From positions 62,001 through 126,000 of the forward strand of contig JABABQ010000062.1 of assembly GCA_014238155.1 (NCBI GenBank): a DNA stretch of 64,000 nucleotides, in the 5' to 3' direction. Source of the stretch: Rhizobiaceae bacterium. GTDB taxonomy: Bacteria; Pseudomonadota; Alphaproteobacteria; Rhizobiales; Rhizobiaceae. The translations under genes and the position numbers were made by a program. The notes beneath the pieces were generated by a model. It saw nothing but the letters and a program-made list of their open reading frames with translations, ran no database searches and was not told where the DNA came from. This document shows, one piece after another, positions 50,453 to 59,602 of the stretch. Within the stretch, counting starts at the first letter, position 1; each line of letters starts with the position of its first letter.

Positions 50453-51199
50453 CTAATGTGAGAGAATTTGACTGAGAAAAAGTTTGGTACGGTCGTTTTT
50501 GGGGGCGTTGAAAAAGGTTTCGGGCTCGGCCTCTTCTACGATCTCGCCTGCATCCATGAAGATCACACGATCTGCGACCGAGCGGGCAAAACCCATCTCG
50601 TGCGTTACACAGATCATCGTCATCCCGTCGCGGGCGAGATCAACCATAACTTCAAGCACTTCGTTGATCATCTCAGGGTCGAGCGCTGAGGTAGGCTCGT
50701 CAAACAAGATCACCTCGGGCTTCATACACAGCGCTCGAGCAATGGCGACGCGCTGCTGTTGCCCACCGGACAGCTGAATCGGGTATTTTTCGGCCTGCTC
50801 AGGGATTTTCACGCGCTCCAGATAATGCATGGCAACCTCACGCGCCTCAGCTTTTGGGGTTTTGCGCACCAGTTTTTGCGCCAGCATCAGGTTGTTCATG
50901 ATCGTCATATGCGGGAAGAGGTTGAAGCTTTGAAACACCATGCCCACTTCGCGGCGCACCGCATTTAGGTCCTTAAGATCGTCGGTCAGCTCTATCCCGT
51001 CGATAATGATCGTGCCGCCGTTGTGTTTCTCAAGCCGGTTGATACAGCGGATCATCGTGGATTTGCCGGATCCGGACGGGCCGCACACCACGATGCGTTC
51101 CCCTTTTGAGACACTCAGGTTGATTTTCTTGAGCGCTTGAAAATTACCGAAATACTTGTCGACATTCTGCATTTGAATAAGTGGTTGCGGGGATGTCAT
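50453..51199 (-). CDS. Polar amino-acid ABC transporter ATP-binding protein
   Basis: ATPase of the GlnQ/HisP class, 248 residues: Walker [17 protein letters not shown] (about residues 34-49), Q-loop [13 protein letters not shown], signature [15 protein letters not shown], Walker [16 protein letters not shown], and switch [19 protein letters not shown]. It follows the two permease genes by one base, so the importer is translated as a unit. Confidence 0.95.
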   Translation of the reverse strand: MTSPQPLIQMQNVDKYFGNFQALKKINLSVSKGERIVVCGPSGSGKSTMIRCINRLEKHNGGTIIIDGIELTDDLKDLNAVRREVGMVFQSFNLFPHMTIMNNLMLAQKLVRKTPKAEAREVAMHYLERVKIPEQAEKYPIQLSGGQQQRVAIARALCMKPEVILFDEPTSALDPEMINEVLEVMVDLARDGMTMICVTHEMGFARSVADRVIFMDAGEIVEEAEPETFFNAPKNDRTKLFLSQILSH

Positions 51200-51200
51200 A

Positions 51201-51896
51201 TCAGCCCTCTCTTATGGTGTAGCGGCCAAGGTATCGTTCGACCCGACCCAGCAATTTCTGCAGGAAAAACGTCACGATCATGTAGACGATCGCCAGGGAT
51301 ATAAAGATTTCATAGGGTGCATAAGTCTGCGCCACTATTGTACGGGCGATGCCGGTCATGTCGGCCAGCGTGATGGTGCTGGCCAATGCCGTCGATTTCA
51401 ACAAGCTGATGATGTCATTGCCGTAGGCCGGCAAGGCAAGCCGCGACGCAATCGGTGTCGTCAAATAGATGAAGCGTTGCGATTTGGAGAGGCCAAGTGC
51501 CTCGCCCGCCTCCAATACGCCGCGATCAACCCCCAGCACGCCACCGCGCAGGATTTCCGAGACGTAAGCCCCTGTGTTCAGAGTCAGCGCCACGATGGCG
51601 CACCCGAACGGGTCACGAAAGATTGGCCACAGAAAACCTTCGCGGATGAAATCCAGCTGCGGGAAGCCATAGTAGACAATGAATATCTGCACCAGTATGG
51701 GCGTGCCGCGGAACACGTAGATGTAAACCTGCGCAAGCCAGGACAGATACCATTTGCCACTGATTCGCATCAGCATGACGCCAATGGCTAGCGCCAGCCC
51801 GAGAATGGCCGACAGGACCAGCAACTGGAAGGTCAGCCCGATGCCCATCAACATTTTGGGCAAAGCCTCGGCGATCAGTGGCAGATCAAAGCTCAT
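51201..51896 (-). CDS. Polar amino-acid ABC transporter permease (HisM-like)
   Basis: A 231-residue inner-membrane permease with about five helices and the amino-acid-type EAA loop [36 protein letters not shown] is the signature of the HisMQ subfamily. Starts within the stop of the other permease gene (ATGA overlap). Confidence 0.93.
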   Translation of the reverse strand: MSFDLPLIAEALPKMLMGIGLTFQLLVLSAILGLALAIGVMLMRISGKWYLSWLAQVYIYVFRGTPILVQIFIVYYGFPQLDFIREGFLWPIFRDPFGCAIVALTLNTGAYVSEILRGGVLGVDRGVLEAGEALGLSKSQRFIYLTTPIASRLALPAYGNDIISLLKSTALASTITLADMTGIARTIVAQTYAPYEIFISLAIVYMIVTFFLQKLLGRVERYLGRYTIREG

Positions 51897-52588
51897 GTAG
51901 CTGCCCTCATGTGTCGATGGCCATACCGCTCCAACCCCATGACCGTCAAAGTGATCACAGTGGAAAAGCCCAGATAAATCAGCCCTACGACAATATACAT
52001 GGTGAAGGGTTTGCCTGTGGTGCCGATGGCTTGCTTGGCTACAAACAGGGTTTCATTCAGGCCAATGATCGAAATCAGGGCTGTGTCCTTGATCAGCGAC
52101 AGCATGTGGTTGCCAAAGGCGGGCAAGGCCAGACGCCACATCTCGGGTACGCGTACATAAACGAACACCTGCAAGGTGGACATTCCCAGCGCCTGCGCAG
52201 CCTCGATACTGCCGGGCTTGACCCCCAGAAACGCGCCGCGAAACGTCTCGGTCGCGTATGAGCCGACGATCAGCGCGATTGCAATGGTTCCTGCCCAGAA
52301 AGGCGGCACATCCAAAAACTTGATCTCGGGGTTAAACAGCTGGGCAATCGCGGTCAGCGTGATGGCCGAACCGAAATAGAGCAAAAGGATCACCAGAATT
52401 TCGGGCGTGCCACGAAAGACAATGGTGTATCCATTGGCAATCTTCTGGGCGAACCTGCTGTCCGACAACTTGGCCGCCGCCCCTATCAGGCCAAAGATGA
52501 CCATAAGAACGAGAGACGCCAGAAACACCTGCGCGACAACGACAGAGCCCCAGAAAAAATCATCCCACCAACCTGACAAGACTTCCAA
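51893..52588 (-). CDS. Polar amino-acid ABC transporter permease (HisQ-like)
   Basis: A 231-residue permease paralogous to its neighbour: FRGTPEILVILLLYFGSA and the loop IEAAQALGMSTLQVFVYVRV are present. The start is TTG at 52588, placed six bases after a GGAGG site; no ATG lies near. With the HisM-like gene it forms the heterodimeric channel typical of arginine/lysine/histidine importers. Confidence 0.92.
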   Translation of the reverse strand: MEVLSGWWDDFFWGSVVVAQVFLASLVLMVIFGLIGAAAKLSDSRFAQKIANGYTIVFRGTPEILVILLLYFGSAITLTAIAQLFNPEIKFLDVPPFWAGTIAIALIVGSYATETFRGAFLGVKPGSIEAAQALGMSTLQVFVYVRVPEMWRLALPAFGNHMLSLIKDTALISIIGLNETLFVAKQAIGTTGKPFTMYIVVGLIYLGFSTVITLTVMGLERYGHRHMRAAT

Positions 52589-52667
52589 ATTAGCCTCCGC
52601 CGACTGAAGTGGATTGCATTAAGTGCGGGCGGCGCATGGTTAAGATGCACCGCCGATTTGCGAGGTC

Positions 52668-53474
52668 TCAGTCATCACCCCATTCTTCGTTATGAATCGG
52701 GAAAGGGAAGTATTTCAGCGCATATTCCGTCAACTTGCCATCATTGATCAGCTGCTTGATTGCTGCGTCCAGCCGTGCCTTCAGCTCGGACTGGCCTTGC
52801 TGTAGACCGATACCGACACCGATACCAAAGAATTCAACTTCGCTGATCGCAGGGCTCACAAACTCGAATCCGCTGCCTTCTTCCTTGGCCAAAAACCGCA
52901 GATGTGCCTTCATCGGGTTGGTCATGATCGCATCGACGCGGCCATTGACCAGATCAAGGTAGAGCGGCTCCGAGCCATCATAAAGCACAACATCTGCATC
53001 CGGCAGACGCGCATTGAACCACGATTCGTAAGTCGAAGCGCGCTCAAGCCCGATACGCAATCCGGCGAAGTTTTCAGGAATGGGGTTGCCCGACGGATCA
53101 AAGAGGTTCTTATCCCCACCCGATTTGCCCACCAGTCGACCCACGGAATCGCGGTATGGGCTGGAGAAATCGATCTTTTCGAGGCGGCTATTGGTGATTG
53201 ACATCGAGGCGACGATCAAATCGAACTTATTGGCCAGAAGCGCCGGGATCATGCCGTCCCATTGCTGGCAGACAAACTCCAGATCAGCGCCGATGATTTT
53301 GGCGACGCCTTTGGCGACATCGACGTCATAGCCTTCCAGCTCGCCGGCATCTGTGCGGTAGTTAAAAGGTGCATAGGTACATTCCATCCCTACACGCAGG
53401 CTTTCAGCCGAAGCTGGCATACCGACCGCCAACATGGCAGCGGTAGCGGCTATCAGTTTTGTTATATGTCTCAT
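52668..53474 (-). CDS. Polar amino-acid ABC transporter substrate-binding protein (family 3)
   Basis: A 268-residue periplasmic protein with signal peptide (cleavage near ASAES). SBP_bac_3 features: LRVGMECTYAPFNYRTDAGE, LEGYDVDVAKGVAKIIG, SMSITNSRLEKIDFSSPY. The last is typical of lysine/arginine/ornithine-binding proteins, which suggests a basic or zwitterionic polar amino acid; exact ligand unknown. GGAGG lies about ten bases before the ATG. Confidence 0.92.
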   Translation of the reverse strand: MRHITKLIAATAAMLAVGMPASAESLRVGMECTYAPFNYRTDAGELEGYDVDVAKGVAKIIGADLEFVCQQWDGMIPALLANKFDLIVASMSITNSRLEKIDFSSPYRDSVGRLVGKSGGDKNLFDPSGNPIPENFAGLRIGLERASTYESWFNARLPDADVVLYDGSEPLYLDLVNGRVDAIMTNPMKAHLRFLAKEEGSGFEFVSPAISEVEFFGIGVGIGLQQGQSELKARLDAAIKQLINDGKLTEYALKYFPFPIHNEEWGDD

Positions 53475-53516
53475 GGTTCTTTATTCCTCCTTGCTATGGT
53501 GTAATCGCCGCTGGTT

Positions 53517-54779
53517 TTACCCGCCTTTTGCGACGGTCTCAGTGATCTCATTCAAAGTGCGCTCCACTTCGGATTGGGTATTGTAATGCGCCAACCCGAT
53601 CCTGACGACACCCTCCTCCAGAGGCAGGTTCAGGACACGGGCAAGTTCGTAGGCATAGTTATGTCCATGCCACACATGGATGCCCGCCCCCGCCAAGGCA
53701 GTCGCGATGGATTCGGGATTATGAGTGTCATGGCGAAACGAGACAGTTGTAACACGTTCTGCGATCCGGTTGGGGTTGGTGATACCATAGACCGTGACGC
53801 CGGGAATGGTCTGAAGTCCGTCGATCAGTTGGTTGGTGATCGGCTCTTCATAGCGGCGTTGTACCTCATAGGCGCGGGCGATCAAAGCGCGCTTGTCCCC
53901 GGCACCACCGCATTCCGTACCAAGTTCAGCAAAATAATCCACCGTTGCAGACAATCCCGCCAGCAATTCATATTGCGGCGTGCCCGTTTCAAATCGGTCG
54001 GGGCTTGCGTCCGATACGCAACGGCCCTTGTAGGGGTATAGCGATGTCAAAATCGCTTCTTTGCCCCAGACGACGCCCAGATGAGGACCAAAGAATTTGT
54101 AGGACGAACAGGCCAAAAAGTCGCACCCCAGCGCCTGCACATCAACAAGGTGATGTGGCGCCAGCTGCACAGCATCGACATAAACCAGCGCGCCCGCGTC
54201 CTGAGCGATGCGCGTCAACTGTTGTATGTCATTAACAGAGCCGGTCATGTTGCTGGCATAGTTCAGCGCGACCAGCCGTGTCCTGTCGCTCAGCTGCGCA
54301 GCCAAATCCTCGGGCTCGACTTGCCAGCTGTCGCGATTGAAATCTACCCAGCGAATTTCCAGTCCCTTATCCTTGGCGATTTCCAACCATGGGCCAACAT
54401 TTCCTTCATGCTCCATCCGGGTCAATACGATCTGATCGCCGGGCTGAAACCCGTGGCAGATACTGCGTGAGATGTGAAAAGTCAGGCTGGTCATACTTTG
54501 ACCAATCACAATCTCGGCAGCCGAGCTTGCGCCAAGAAACGTCGCCATATCCTCGTGTGCCCTAAGCCAGACGCGGTCGGTTTCAATGCTGGCTCTGAAA
54601 GACCCACCCGCATTGCTGGAATTGTGCAGCATGTAATGACTGATAGCGCGGACAACTGATCCTGGTGCCTGCGTGCCAGCCGGGTTATCCAGATAGGTTC
54701 TGCTCATTTCGCCATCCGTCACGGACAATGACGGGAACCGGGCACGGACCTGCGAGATAGGAAACTCCATTGGCGTCAT
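53517..54779 (-). CDS. Class V aminotransferase, cysteine-desulfurase-like (VC1184 family)
   Basis: First gene of the operon, 420 residues. RTYLDNPAGTQAPGSVVRAI near the start and GTPQYELLAGLSATVDYF are hallmarks of the VC1184-type class V aminotransferases, usually labelled cysteine-desulfurase-like. The Schiff-base lysine is in ACSSYKFFGPHLG (about residue 220). The mobile loop that carries the catalytic cysteine in SufS/IscS has no clear cysteine equivalent here, so desulfurase activity is doubtful; amino-group transfer or lysis is more likely. Start chosen at ATG 54779, another is at 54770. Divergent from the LuxR gene. Confidence 0.8.
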   Translation of the reverse strand: MTPMEFPISQVRARFPSLSVTDGEMSRTYLDNPAGTQAPGSVVRAISHYMLHNSSNAGGSFRASIETDRVWLRAHEDMATFLGASSAAEIVIGQSMTSLTFHISRSICHGFQPGDQIVLTRMEHEGNVGPWLEIAKDKGLEIRWVDFNRDSWQVEPEDLAAQLSDRTRLVALNYASNMTGSVNDIQQLTRIAQDAGALVYVDAVQLAPHHLVDVQALGCDFLACSSYKFFGPHLGVVWGKEAILTSLYPYKGRCVSDASPDRFETGTPQYELLAGLSATVDYFAELGTECGGAGDKRALIARAYEVQRRYEEPITNQLIDGLQTIPGVTVYGITNPNRIAERVTTVSFRHDTHNPESIATALAGAGIHVWHGHNYAYELARVLNLPLEEGVVRIGLAHYNTQSEVERTLNEITETVAKGG

Positions 54780-54941
54780 CACCCCCACGGTGGCTGATTG
54801 TACCCGCCGTTTCACCAAAGTTTCCCCCAAAACCTACTCTGGCCCTATCATCCCAAAGGATGAGGGCGGTGATACACCGCTTGATCAGGCGTCGAATATG
54901 CCAGTTAATGGTGGTGCAATCTGCATTGGGTTTTGCATACG

Positions 54942-55775
54942 ATGAAACATGAAACACTTTGCGCCGGCTATCCGGCCCTAACCGACGCGATGATCGTTTC
55001 TCTGATCGATCTGTTGGGTCGTGACAGTTTTGCAACCGACCTTACCACTGTGCTTGAAGCGCAATTCGGGCACCCACATTTTCATATCTTTCTTTATCGG
55101 GAAAAGCTGGCACCGGCGGCATTGGCAAGCTGTCCAGATCCTACCTCATATGAACGTGGATTGAAAAACTATCTGACATACACCTATGTCATCAATCCGG
55201 CGTACCGGGCCTACCGAGTGGGCAAGCAAGCCGGGGTCTATATGATTTCGGACTTCCTTCAAAATGACAGCCAATTGATGATAGATGAGCACGCAGTCGA
55301 TGTGCATATCGACAATTCTGAGCCGATCGGATATCGCACACCCGGCTGGCCAAAAAACATGGCCGAGGTGATTGTCCTGATCAATCTGCCCAACGGGACT
55401 GCATTGGATTTCAGCGTTCTGACACCACTTGGCAGCCGTCAGACTCAGGACTGCAAAAGATCGCTCGAACAACTGTTCCCCATTCTCAACAGCGTCCTTT
55501 TAAGGCAGTTCGCAATAAACCCAGGCAGTCTTGATGCAGGGTTCACTGCGTCGGGACAAGAAGACAGGTTTCACGATTTTGGCGGTGAAGTCTTGACCAC
55601 CCGAGAACGCGAAATCTCGCAATTAATCCTGATGGGTCACAGCAGCAACTCAATCTCCCTCAATCTGGGTATTTCCCTGCCAACCGTTAAAACCCACCGG
55701 CGCAACATTTACGGCAAATTGGAGATTTCCTCGCAGGCAGAATTGTTCAGTCTGTTTTTGCTTCATCTCAAATAG
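54942..55775 (+). CDS. LuxR-type transcriptional regulator
   Basis: A 277-residue regulator. The C-terminal 65 residues are a LuxR/GerE helix-turn-helix (TTREREISQLILMGHSSNSI, SLNLGISLPTVKTHRRNIYG, KLEIS). The N-terminal 200 residues match no autoinducer-binding domain I can recognise. It is divergent from the amino-acid catabolism operon with a 162-base shared promoter region, so it most likely controls that operon, perhaps in response to the imported compound. ATG 54942 preferred; an in-frame TTG lies three codons upstream. Confidence 0.85.
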   Translation: MKHETLCAGYPALTDAMIVSLIDLLGRDSFATDLTTVLEAQFGHPHFHIFLYREKLAPAALASCPDPTSYERGLKNYLTYTYVINPAYRAYRVGKQAGVYMISDFLQNDSQLMIDEHAVDVHIDNSEPIGYRTPGWPKNMAEVIVLINLPNGTALDFSVLTPLGSRQTQDCKRSLEQLFPILNSVLLRQFAINPGSLDAGFTASGQEDRFHDFGGEVLTTREREISQLILMGHSSNSISLNLGISLPTVKTHRRNIYGKLEISSQAELFSLFLLHLK

Positions 55776-55897
55776 AGGCGCCTCAAGTTTCGCCAATTCA
55801 CCCATCGATTTTATGCTCTTTGCGCTTCAAACAGACATCCGATCAACCCTTTCGAGGCTTTGGTCCACACACCGGCATCAGGCAAATTAGGCCAACG

Positions 55898-56714
55898 GGC
55901 TTTGTCAGACTAATTCGAACCGGCCGCATTTGTTGCGAAGTGCCTAAGTTTAGCCCAAACCAAGTTGGCGCCACTCGGCGAGAGCTGCGGTTCGATTAAA
56001 TTTGAAGTTTTCGCGTGAGTATAGATGGCGTTGTTGATTGAAATGATTGTGAATTGAGGAGTGCGTAGCGACGAATTTCTGCAGACTGCGCATCTGCCTG
56101 AGACGAAGCATGGCTCGTTCCCGTCGTCGAAATGGCAAGTGAGAGTTCTCCGCTCGATTGTTCAACCAACGAGTGGTTTTCTGCTTGTCGGCATTGCCAA
56201 TCAATTTCATTGCGGCACCATGCCAACGCAGCCTGTCCGTCACAATGACTTCAGGTTGACCATAACGCTTCATTGATTTCTTGAGAAATTTCATAGCTGC
56301 TTTGCGATCTCTACGCCTGGTCACATAGCTTTCCAGCACTTCTCCTTCATGGTCGACGGCACGCCAACGGTAGTGTGTCTCTCCGTTGATCCTTACAAAA
56401 ACTTCATCCAAATGCCATTGCCAATTCGAATATGCACGCATTTGGCTTACTCGTCTTCTCCTAATGTCAGCTGCAAACAATGGCCCAAATCTGTTCCACC
56501 AAAACCGAACGGTTTCGTGGCAGATATCGATTCCACGCTCATGCAGCAGATCCTCAACATTCCTCAATGAAAGCGGGAATCGGACATACATCATCACTGC
56601 CAGGCGGATAATTTCTGGGCTGGTTTTGAAGTAGCGAAATGGCGATGGTTTTTTCATTCAGCAAAGCTAAGCTACCGCGCCGTTCATCTCAATGTAGTTT
56701 TTTCTGACAGTGCC
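55898..56714 (-). mobile_element. IS6-family insertion sequence, complete
   Basis: An 817-base element bounded by imperfect terminal repeats: GGCTTTGTCAGACTAA at the left (55898) and, read on the minus strand from 56714, GGCACTGTCAGAAAAA. It holds one transposase gene. The eight bases flanking each end (GGCCAACG and TACACGTG) differ, so no target duplication remains, which fits recombination between two copies or later deletion. Insertion separates the amino-acid operon from the dipeptide operon. Confidence 0.8.
55950..56657 (-). CDS. IS6 family transposase
   Basis: A 235-residue DDE transposase with an N-terminal helix-turn-helix region (MMYVRFPLSLRNVEDLLHER), first aspartate in WHLDEVFVRINGE, second in VIVTDRLRWHGAAM, and glutamate in NNRAENSHLPFRRRERAM. 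This spacing is that of IS26-like elements. The frame is intact with no stop, so the element may still be active. Confidence 0.93.
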   Translation of the reverse strand: MKKPSPFRYFKTSPEIIRLAVMMYVRFPLSLRNVEDLLHERGIDICHETVRFWWNRFGPLFAADIRRRRVSQMRAYSNWQWHLDEVFVRINGETHYRWRAVDHEGEVLESYVTRRRDRKAAMKFLKKSMKRYGQPEVIVTDRLRWHGAAMKLIGNADKQKTTRWLNNRAENSHLPFRRRERAMLRLRQMRSLQKFVATHSSIHNHFNQQRHLYSRENFKFNRTAALAEWRQLGLG

Positions 56715-56757
56715 TACACGTGGTTTGCCGCGATTCCCAAATCTCAAAAATCGAAGT

Positions 56758-57741
56758 TTATCTGTGCAACAAGTGACAGGCCACCTTGTGGTGCTCGTCT
56801 GTCGCCATCAATGCGGGTTGGCTTTCGGTACATCTTGATTCCGCTACCGGGCATCGATTGGCAAACCGGCATCCTTTCGGTGGGTTGATCGGATCGGGTG
56901 GATCACCCGGAATCAGAATACGTTTAGTCGCTTCTCGCCGCTTCCTGTCCACCGATGGTACCGCTGAAAGCAGGGCCTGGGTGTAGGGATGTTGTGGATT
57001 GTTAAAGAGACTTTTGCGGTCGGCCTGTTCGACAATTTTACCCATATACATGACAGCAATTGAATCACACATATGCTGCACAACGCCCAAGTCATGGGAA
57101 ATGAACAAATAGGTAAGCCCAAAATCTTTTTGAAGTTTTCGCAGCAGATTCAAAATTTGCGCCTGAACGGCAACATCCAACGCGGATACAGGTTCATCGC
57201 ATATGATCAGTTCCGGCTGGGTGGCAAGGGCGCGCGCAATGCCAATCCGCTGTCGCTGACCACCTGAAAACTGATGTGGGAACAGCCGTTGCTGCTCCGG
57301 GCGTAGTCCAACCGCCCTGAACAATTCGTCAATTCTTTCCTGTCGCTGTACTGCAGGACCAGCATCCAGGCTGTCCAGCGGTTCCTGGACTATGGCCTCT
57401 GCGCGCAGTCGCGGGTTCAGGCTTGCGTAGGGATCCTGAAAGATAAACTGCACCTTGGCACGCGCCTTGCGCAGGTCCTCTCCTTCTAGTTCAAGAAAAT
57501 CATGTCCGGCCAGATCGACCTTACCCTGATAGGCGTCAACCAGTCTTGCAACAGCAAGGGCAGCGGTGGTTTTACCCGAGCCACTTTCACCCACAATCGC
57601 CAGTGTCTCGCCTCTTTTGACCTCGAAGGAAATATCATCAACCGCGTGCAGAAAGGACTTGCCAGTAAACGGGCCGCCGCGTTTAACGGGGAAGCGAACG
57701 CTTAGATTGTCGACCTTTAAAAGTGGTTTCTCAGTGGCCAT
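56758..57741 (-). CDS. Dipeptide/oligopeptide ABC transporter ATP-binding protein (DppF-like)
   Basis: Second ATPase of a peptide-type importer, 327 residues: Walker A GESGSGKTTAALAVARL (about residues 48-64), VQFIFQDPYASLNPRLRAEA, signature QFSGGQRQRIGIARALA, DEPVSALDVAVQ, and the C-terminal cysteine-containing oligopeptide domain GCRFANRCPVAESRC that binds an iron-sulfur cluster in some relatives. ATG 57741 lies two bases after the stop of the partner ATPase gene. Last gene of the operon. Confidence 0.92.
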   Translation of the reverse strand: MATEKPLLKVDNLSVRFPVKRGGPFTGKSFLHAVDDISFEVKRGETLAIVGESGSGKTTAALAVARLVDAYQGKVDLAGHDFLELEGEDLRKARAKVQFIFQDPYASLNPRLRAEAIVQEPLDSLDAGPAVQRQERIDELFRAVGLRPEQQRLFPHQFSGGQRQRIGIARALATQPELIICDEPVSALDVAVQAQILNLLRKLQKDFGLTYLFISHDLGVVQHMCDSIAVMYMGKIVEQADRKSLFNNPQHPYTQALLSAVPSVDRKRREATKRILIPGDPPDPINPPKGCRFANRCPVAESRCTESQPALMATDEHHKVACHLLHR

Positions 57742-57743
57742 GA

Positions 57744-58730
57744 TCAAAGCTGCTCTGCATGCCAACAGGCGGAATTCTGTTGACCCTTAAAGTGCACTTC
57801 CGGAGGCCGCTTACTTCGACATTTGTCGTCGGCCAGATTACACCGCGAAGCGAACAGGCAGGTGTCGCGTCCAAAATCACGCAAGCTGGGGACGATGCCA
57901 CGAACTTCGGTCAGTTCCGGTCTTTCATCGGTGAGGGTTGCAACGAGGTGAGGCACGCAGGAAATCAAGCCCTTAGTGTAGGGATGGCGCGGATGTTCGA
58001 TAATCTGGTCTACTGGCCCGTCTTCCGCCTTGCGGCCAGCATACATGACGATCATGCGTTCTGCCATTTCAGCAACGGCACCCATATCGTGTGTGATGAG
58101 AATGGTGGCTGTTCCGGTCTCCCGGCCCAGATCTCGCAGCAGATCGAATATCTGCGCTTGCACCGTTACGTCCAATGCAGTTGTCGGCTCATCCGCAATA
58201 AGAATTTTGGGTTGGCATGCCAGCGCAATGGCAATCATAACTCGTTGACGCTGGCCACCAGACATTTGGTGAGGATAATCCGATATCCGCCCATTTGGGT
58301 TGGGAATGCGCACCGCATCCAACAATTCAATGGCTTTGCTCCAGGCCGCAGTTTTTCCAAGGTTTTGATGTCGCCGCAAGACTTCCGAAATCTGCTCACC
58401 AATCGTGTAGACCGGATTAAGCGATGTCATTGGCTCTTGAAAAATCATCGAAATGTCATTGCCGCGAATTTCACGTAACCGGGCATCGCTTGCTTTTGAC
58501 AGATCCTCCCCGCCAAACATGATGGTTCCGGATGCTATGCGACCAACTTTTTCCGGCAACAGACCCATGATGGCGAGGGCCGTCATAGATTTACCGCAGC
58601 CAGATTCGCCAACGAAACTAAGAGTCTCACCGGCGTTCAACTCCAACGACAAGTCATCGATCACCGGGGCAATTCCATCGCGTGTGGTCAATTCAATTCG
58701 AAGATTTTCGACCTTAAGAAGCGGGGCCAT
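57744..58730 (-). CDS. Dipeptide/oligopeptide ABC transporter ATP-binding protein (DppD-like)
   Basis: First ATPase, 328 residues: Walker A GESGCGKSMTALAIMGLLPE, Q-loop MIFQEPMTSLNPVYTIGEQI, signature QMSGGQRQRVMIAIALA, Walker B ILIADEPTTALDVTVQ and the C-terminal CLFASRCNLADDKCRS motif. ATG touches the stop of the permease gene (TGATG). Confidence 0.93.
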   Translation of the reverse strand: MAPLLKVENLRIELTTRDGIAPVIDDLSLELNAGETLSFVGESGCGKSMTALAIMGLLPEKVGRIASGTIMFGGEDLSKASDARLREIRGNDISMIFQEPMTSLNPVYTIGEQISEVLRRHQNLGKTAAWSKAIELLDAVRIPNPNGRISDYPHQMSGGQRQRVMIAIALACQPKILIADEPTTALDVTVQAQIFDLLRDLGRETGTATILITHDMGAVAEMAERMIVMYAGRKAEDGPVDQIIEHPRHPYTKGLISCVPHLVATLTDERPELTEVRGIVPSLRDFGRDTCLFASRCNLADDKCRSKRPPEVHFKGQQNSACWHAEQL

Positions 58731-59602
58731 CAGCGCTGTCTCAATTTGGGGTTCAGCGCATCGTTCAAGCCATCACCGACGAGCGAAATGGCAAGCACGG
58801 TCACAAAAATCGCAACACCAGGGATTGTAACTGTATAGCTGGCGTCCAGAATATAAGGGCGATTTGACCCAATAATCTGCCCCCATGAAATAATATTGGG
58901 ATCGGTGAGTCCAAGGAAGCTAAGTCCGGCCTCAAACAATATTGCCGATCCCACCATGAGAGCGGCCTGCACAATGATGGGGGGCAAGGCGTTGGGCAGG
59001 ATGACTTTAAAAATGAGTTTCAAGTTGGACACGCCGGAAGCGCGGGCTGCGGTAACATATTCCAGTTCACGAATGCGAAGGAACTCAGATCGGGTTATAC
59101 GAGCAACTGCCGGCCAGCTCACCAAACCAATTGCCAGCGTTATCATTGGCAGTGAGGCGCCGAACAGGGCGACAATAACCATCGAAAAAAGAAGCGTTGG
59201 GAGAACCTGAAAAAATTCGGTGATACGCATCAGCACTTCCTCGATCCAACCCTTGTAGAACCCGGCCAATGCACCAACAGTGATTCCGATAAACACGGTC
59301 AACAGAGCCGCCGATAACCCGATGGTGATCGAAACCCGCGCACCGTAGATCAGCATCGAGACCATATCGCGGCCCAGATAATCTGTACCAAGCAAATAAC
59401 CTTCTTCTCCTGGAGGTGTCGTTGGTGCCCAAACCATTTCAAACGGATCGCCGACATACAGGTATGGTCCGACTATTCCGCCCACAACGATTAGTACAAG
59501 GACGAAAAGTCCGGCCATTGCAGCGTGATTTTTACGAAACATTTCAAATGCTTCGGAAAAAGGTGAGCGTGCCCTTTCGATAAAGTCCTGTTGTTCGCTC
59601 AT
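58730..59602 (-). CDS. Dipeptide/oligopeptide ABC transporter permease (DppC-like)
   Basis: A 290-residue permease with the OppC N-terminal region (ARSPFSEAFEMFRKNHAAMA) and the conserved EYVTAARASGVSNLKLIFKV loop (about residues 185-205) that docks the ATPases. Six predicted helices. The start overlaps the stop of the DppB-like gene by four bases (ATGA). Confidence 0.93.
   Translation of the reverse strand: MSEQQDFIERARSPFSEAFEMFRKNHAAMAGLFVLVLIVVGGIVGPYLYVGDPFEMVWAPTTPPGEEGYLLGTDYLGRDMVSMLIYGARVSITIGLSAALLTVFIGITVGALAGFYKGWIEEVLMRITEFFQVLPTLLFSMVIVALFGASLPMITLAIGLVSWPAVARITRSEFLRIRELEYVTAARASGVSNLKLIFKVILPNALPPIIVQAALMVGSAILFEAGLSFLGLTDPNIISWGQIIGSNRPYILDASYTVTIPGVAIFVTVLAISLVGDGLNDALNPKLRQR

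Noticed and set aside
46522-54779. Ectoine/hydroxyectoine utilisation operon
   Set aside because: EutB- and EutC-like enzymes are present but no EutD hydrolase, EutE deacetylase or Ehu/Ueh-specific genes are found.
46522-54779. Beta-hydroxyaspartate cycle operon
   Set aside because: No BhcC-type aldolase and no IclR/GntR-type BhcR regulator; the regulator is LuxR-type and a transporter is included.
53517-54779. True cysteine desulfurase (SufS/IscS)
   Set aside because: No suf or isc genes are adjacent, no clear catalytic-cysteine loop is visible, and the sequence fits the VC1184-type branch.
55890-56722. Eight-base target duplication around the IS6 element
   Set aside because: The flanking octamers GGCCAACG and TACACGTG do not match.
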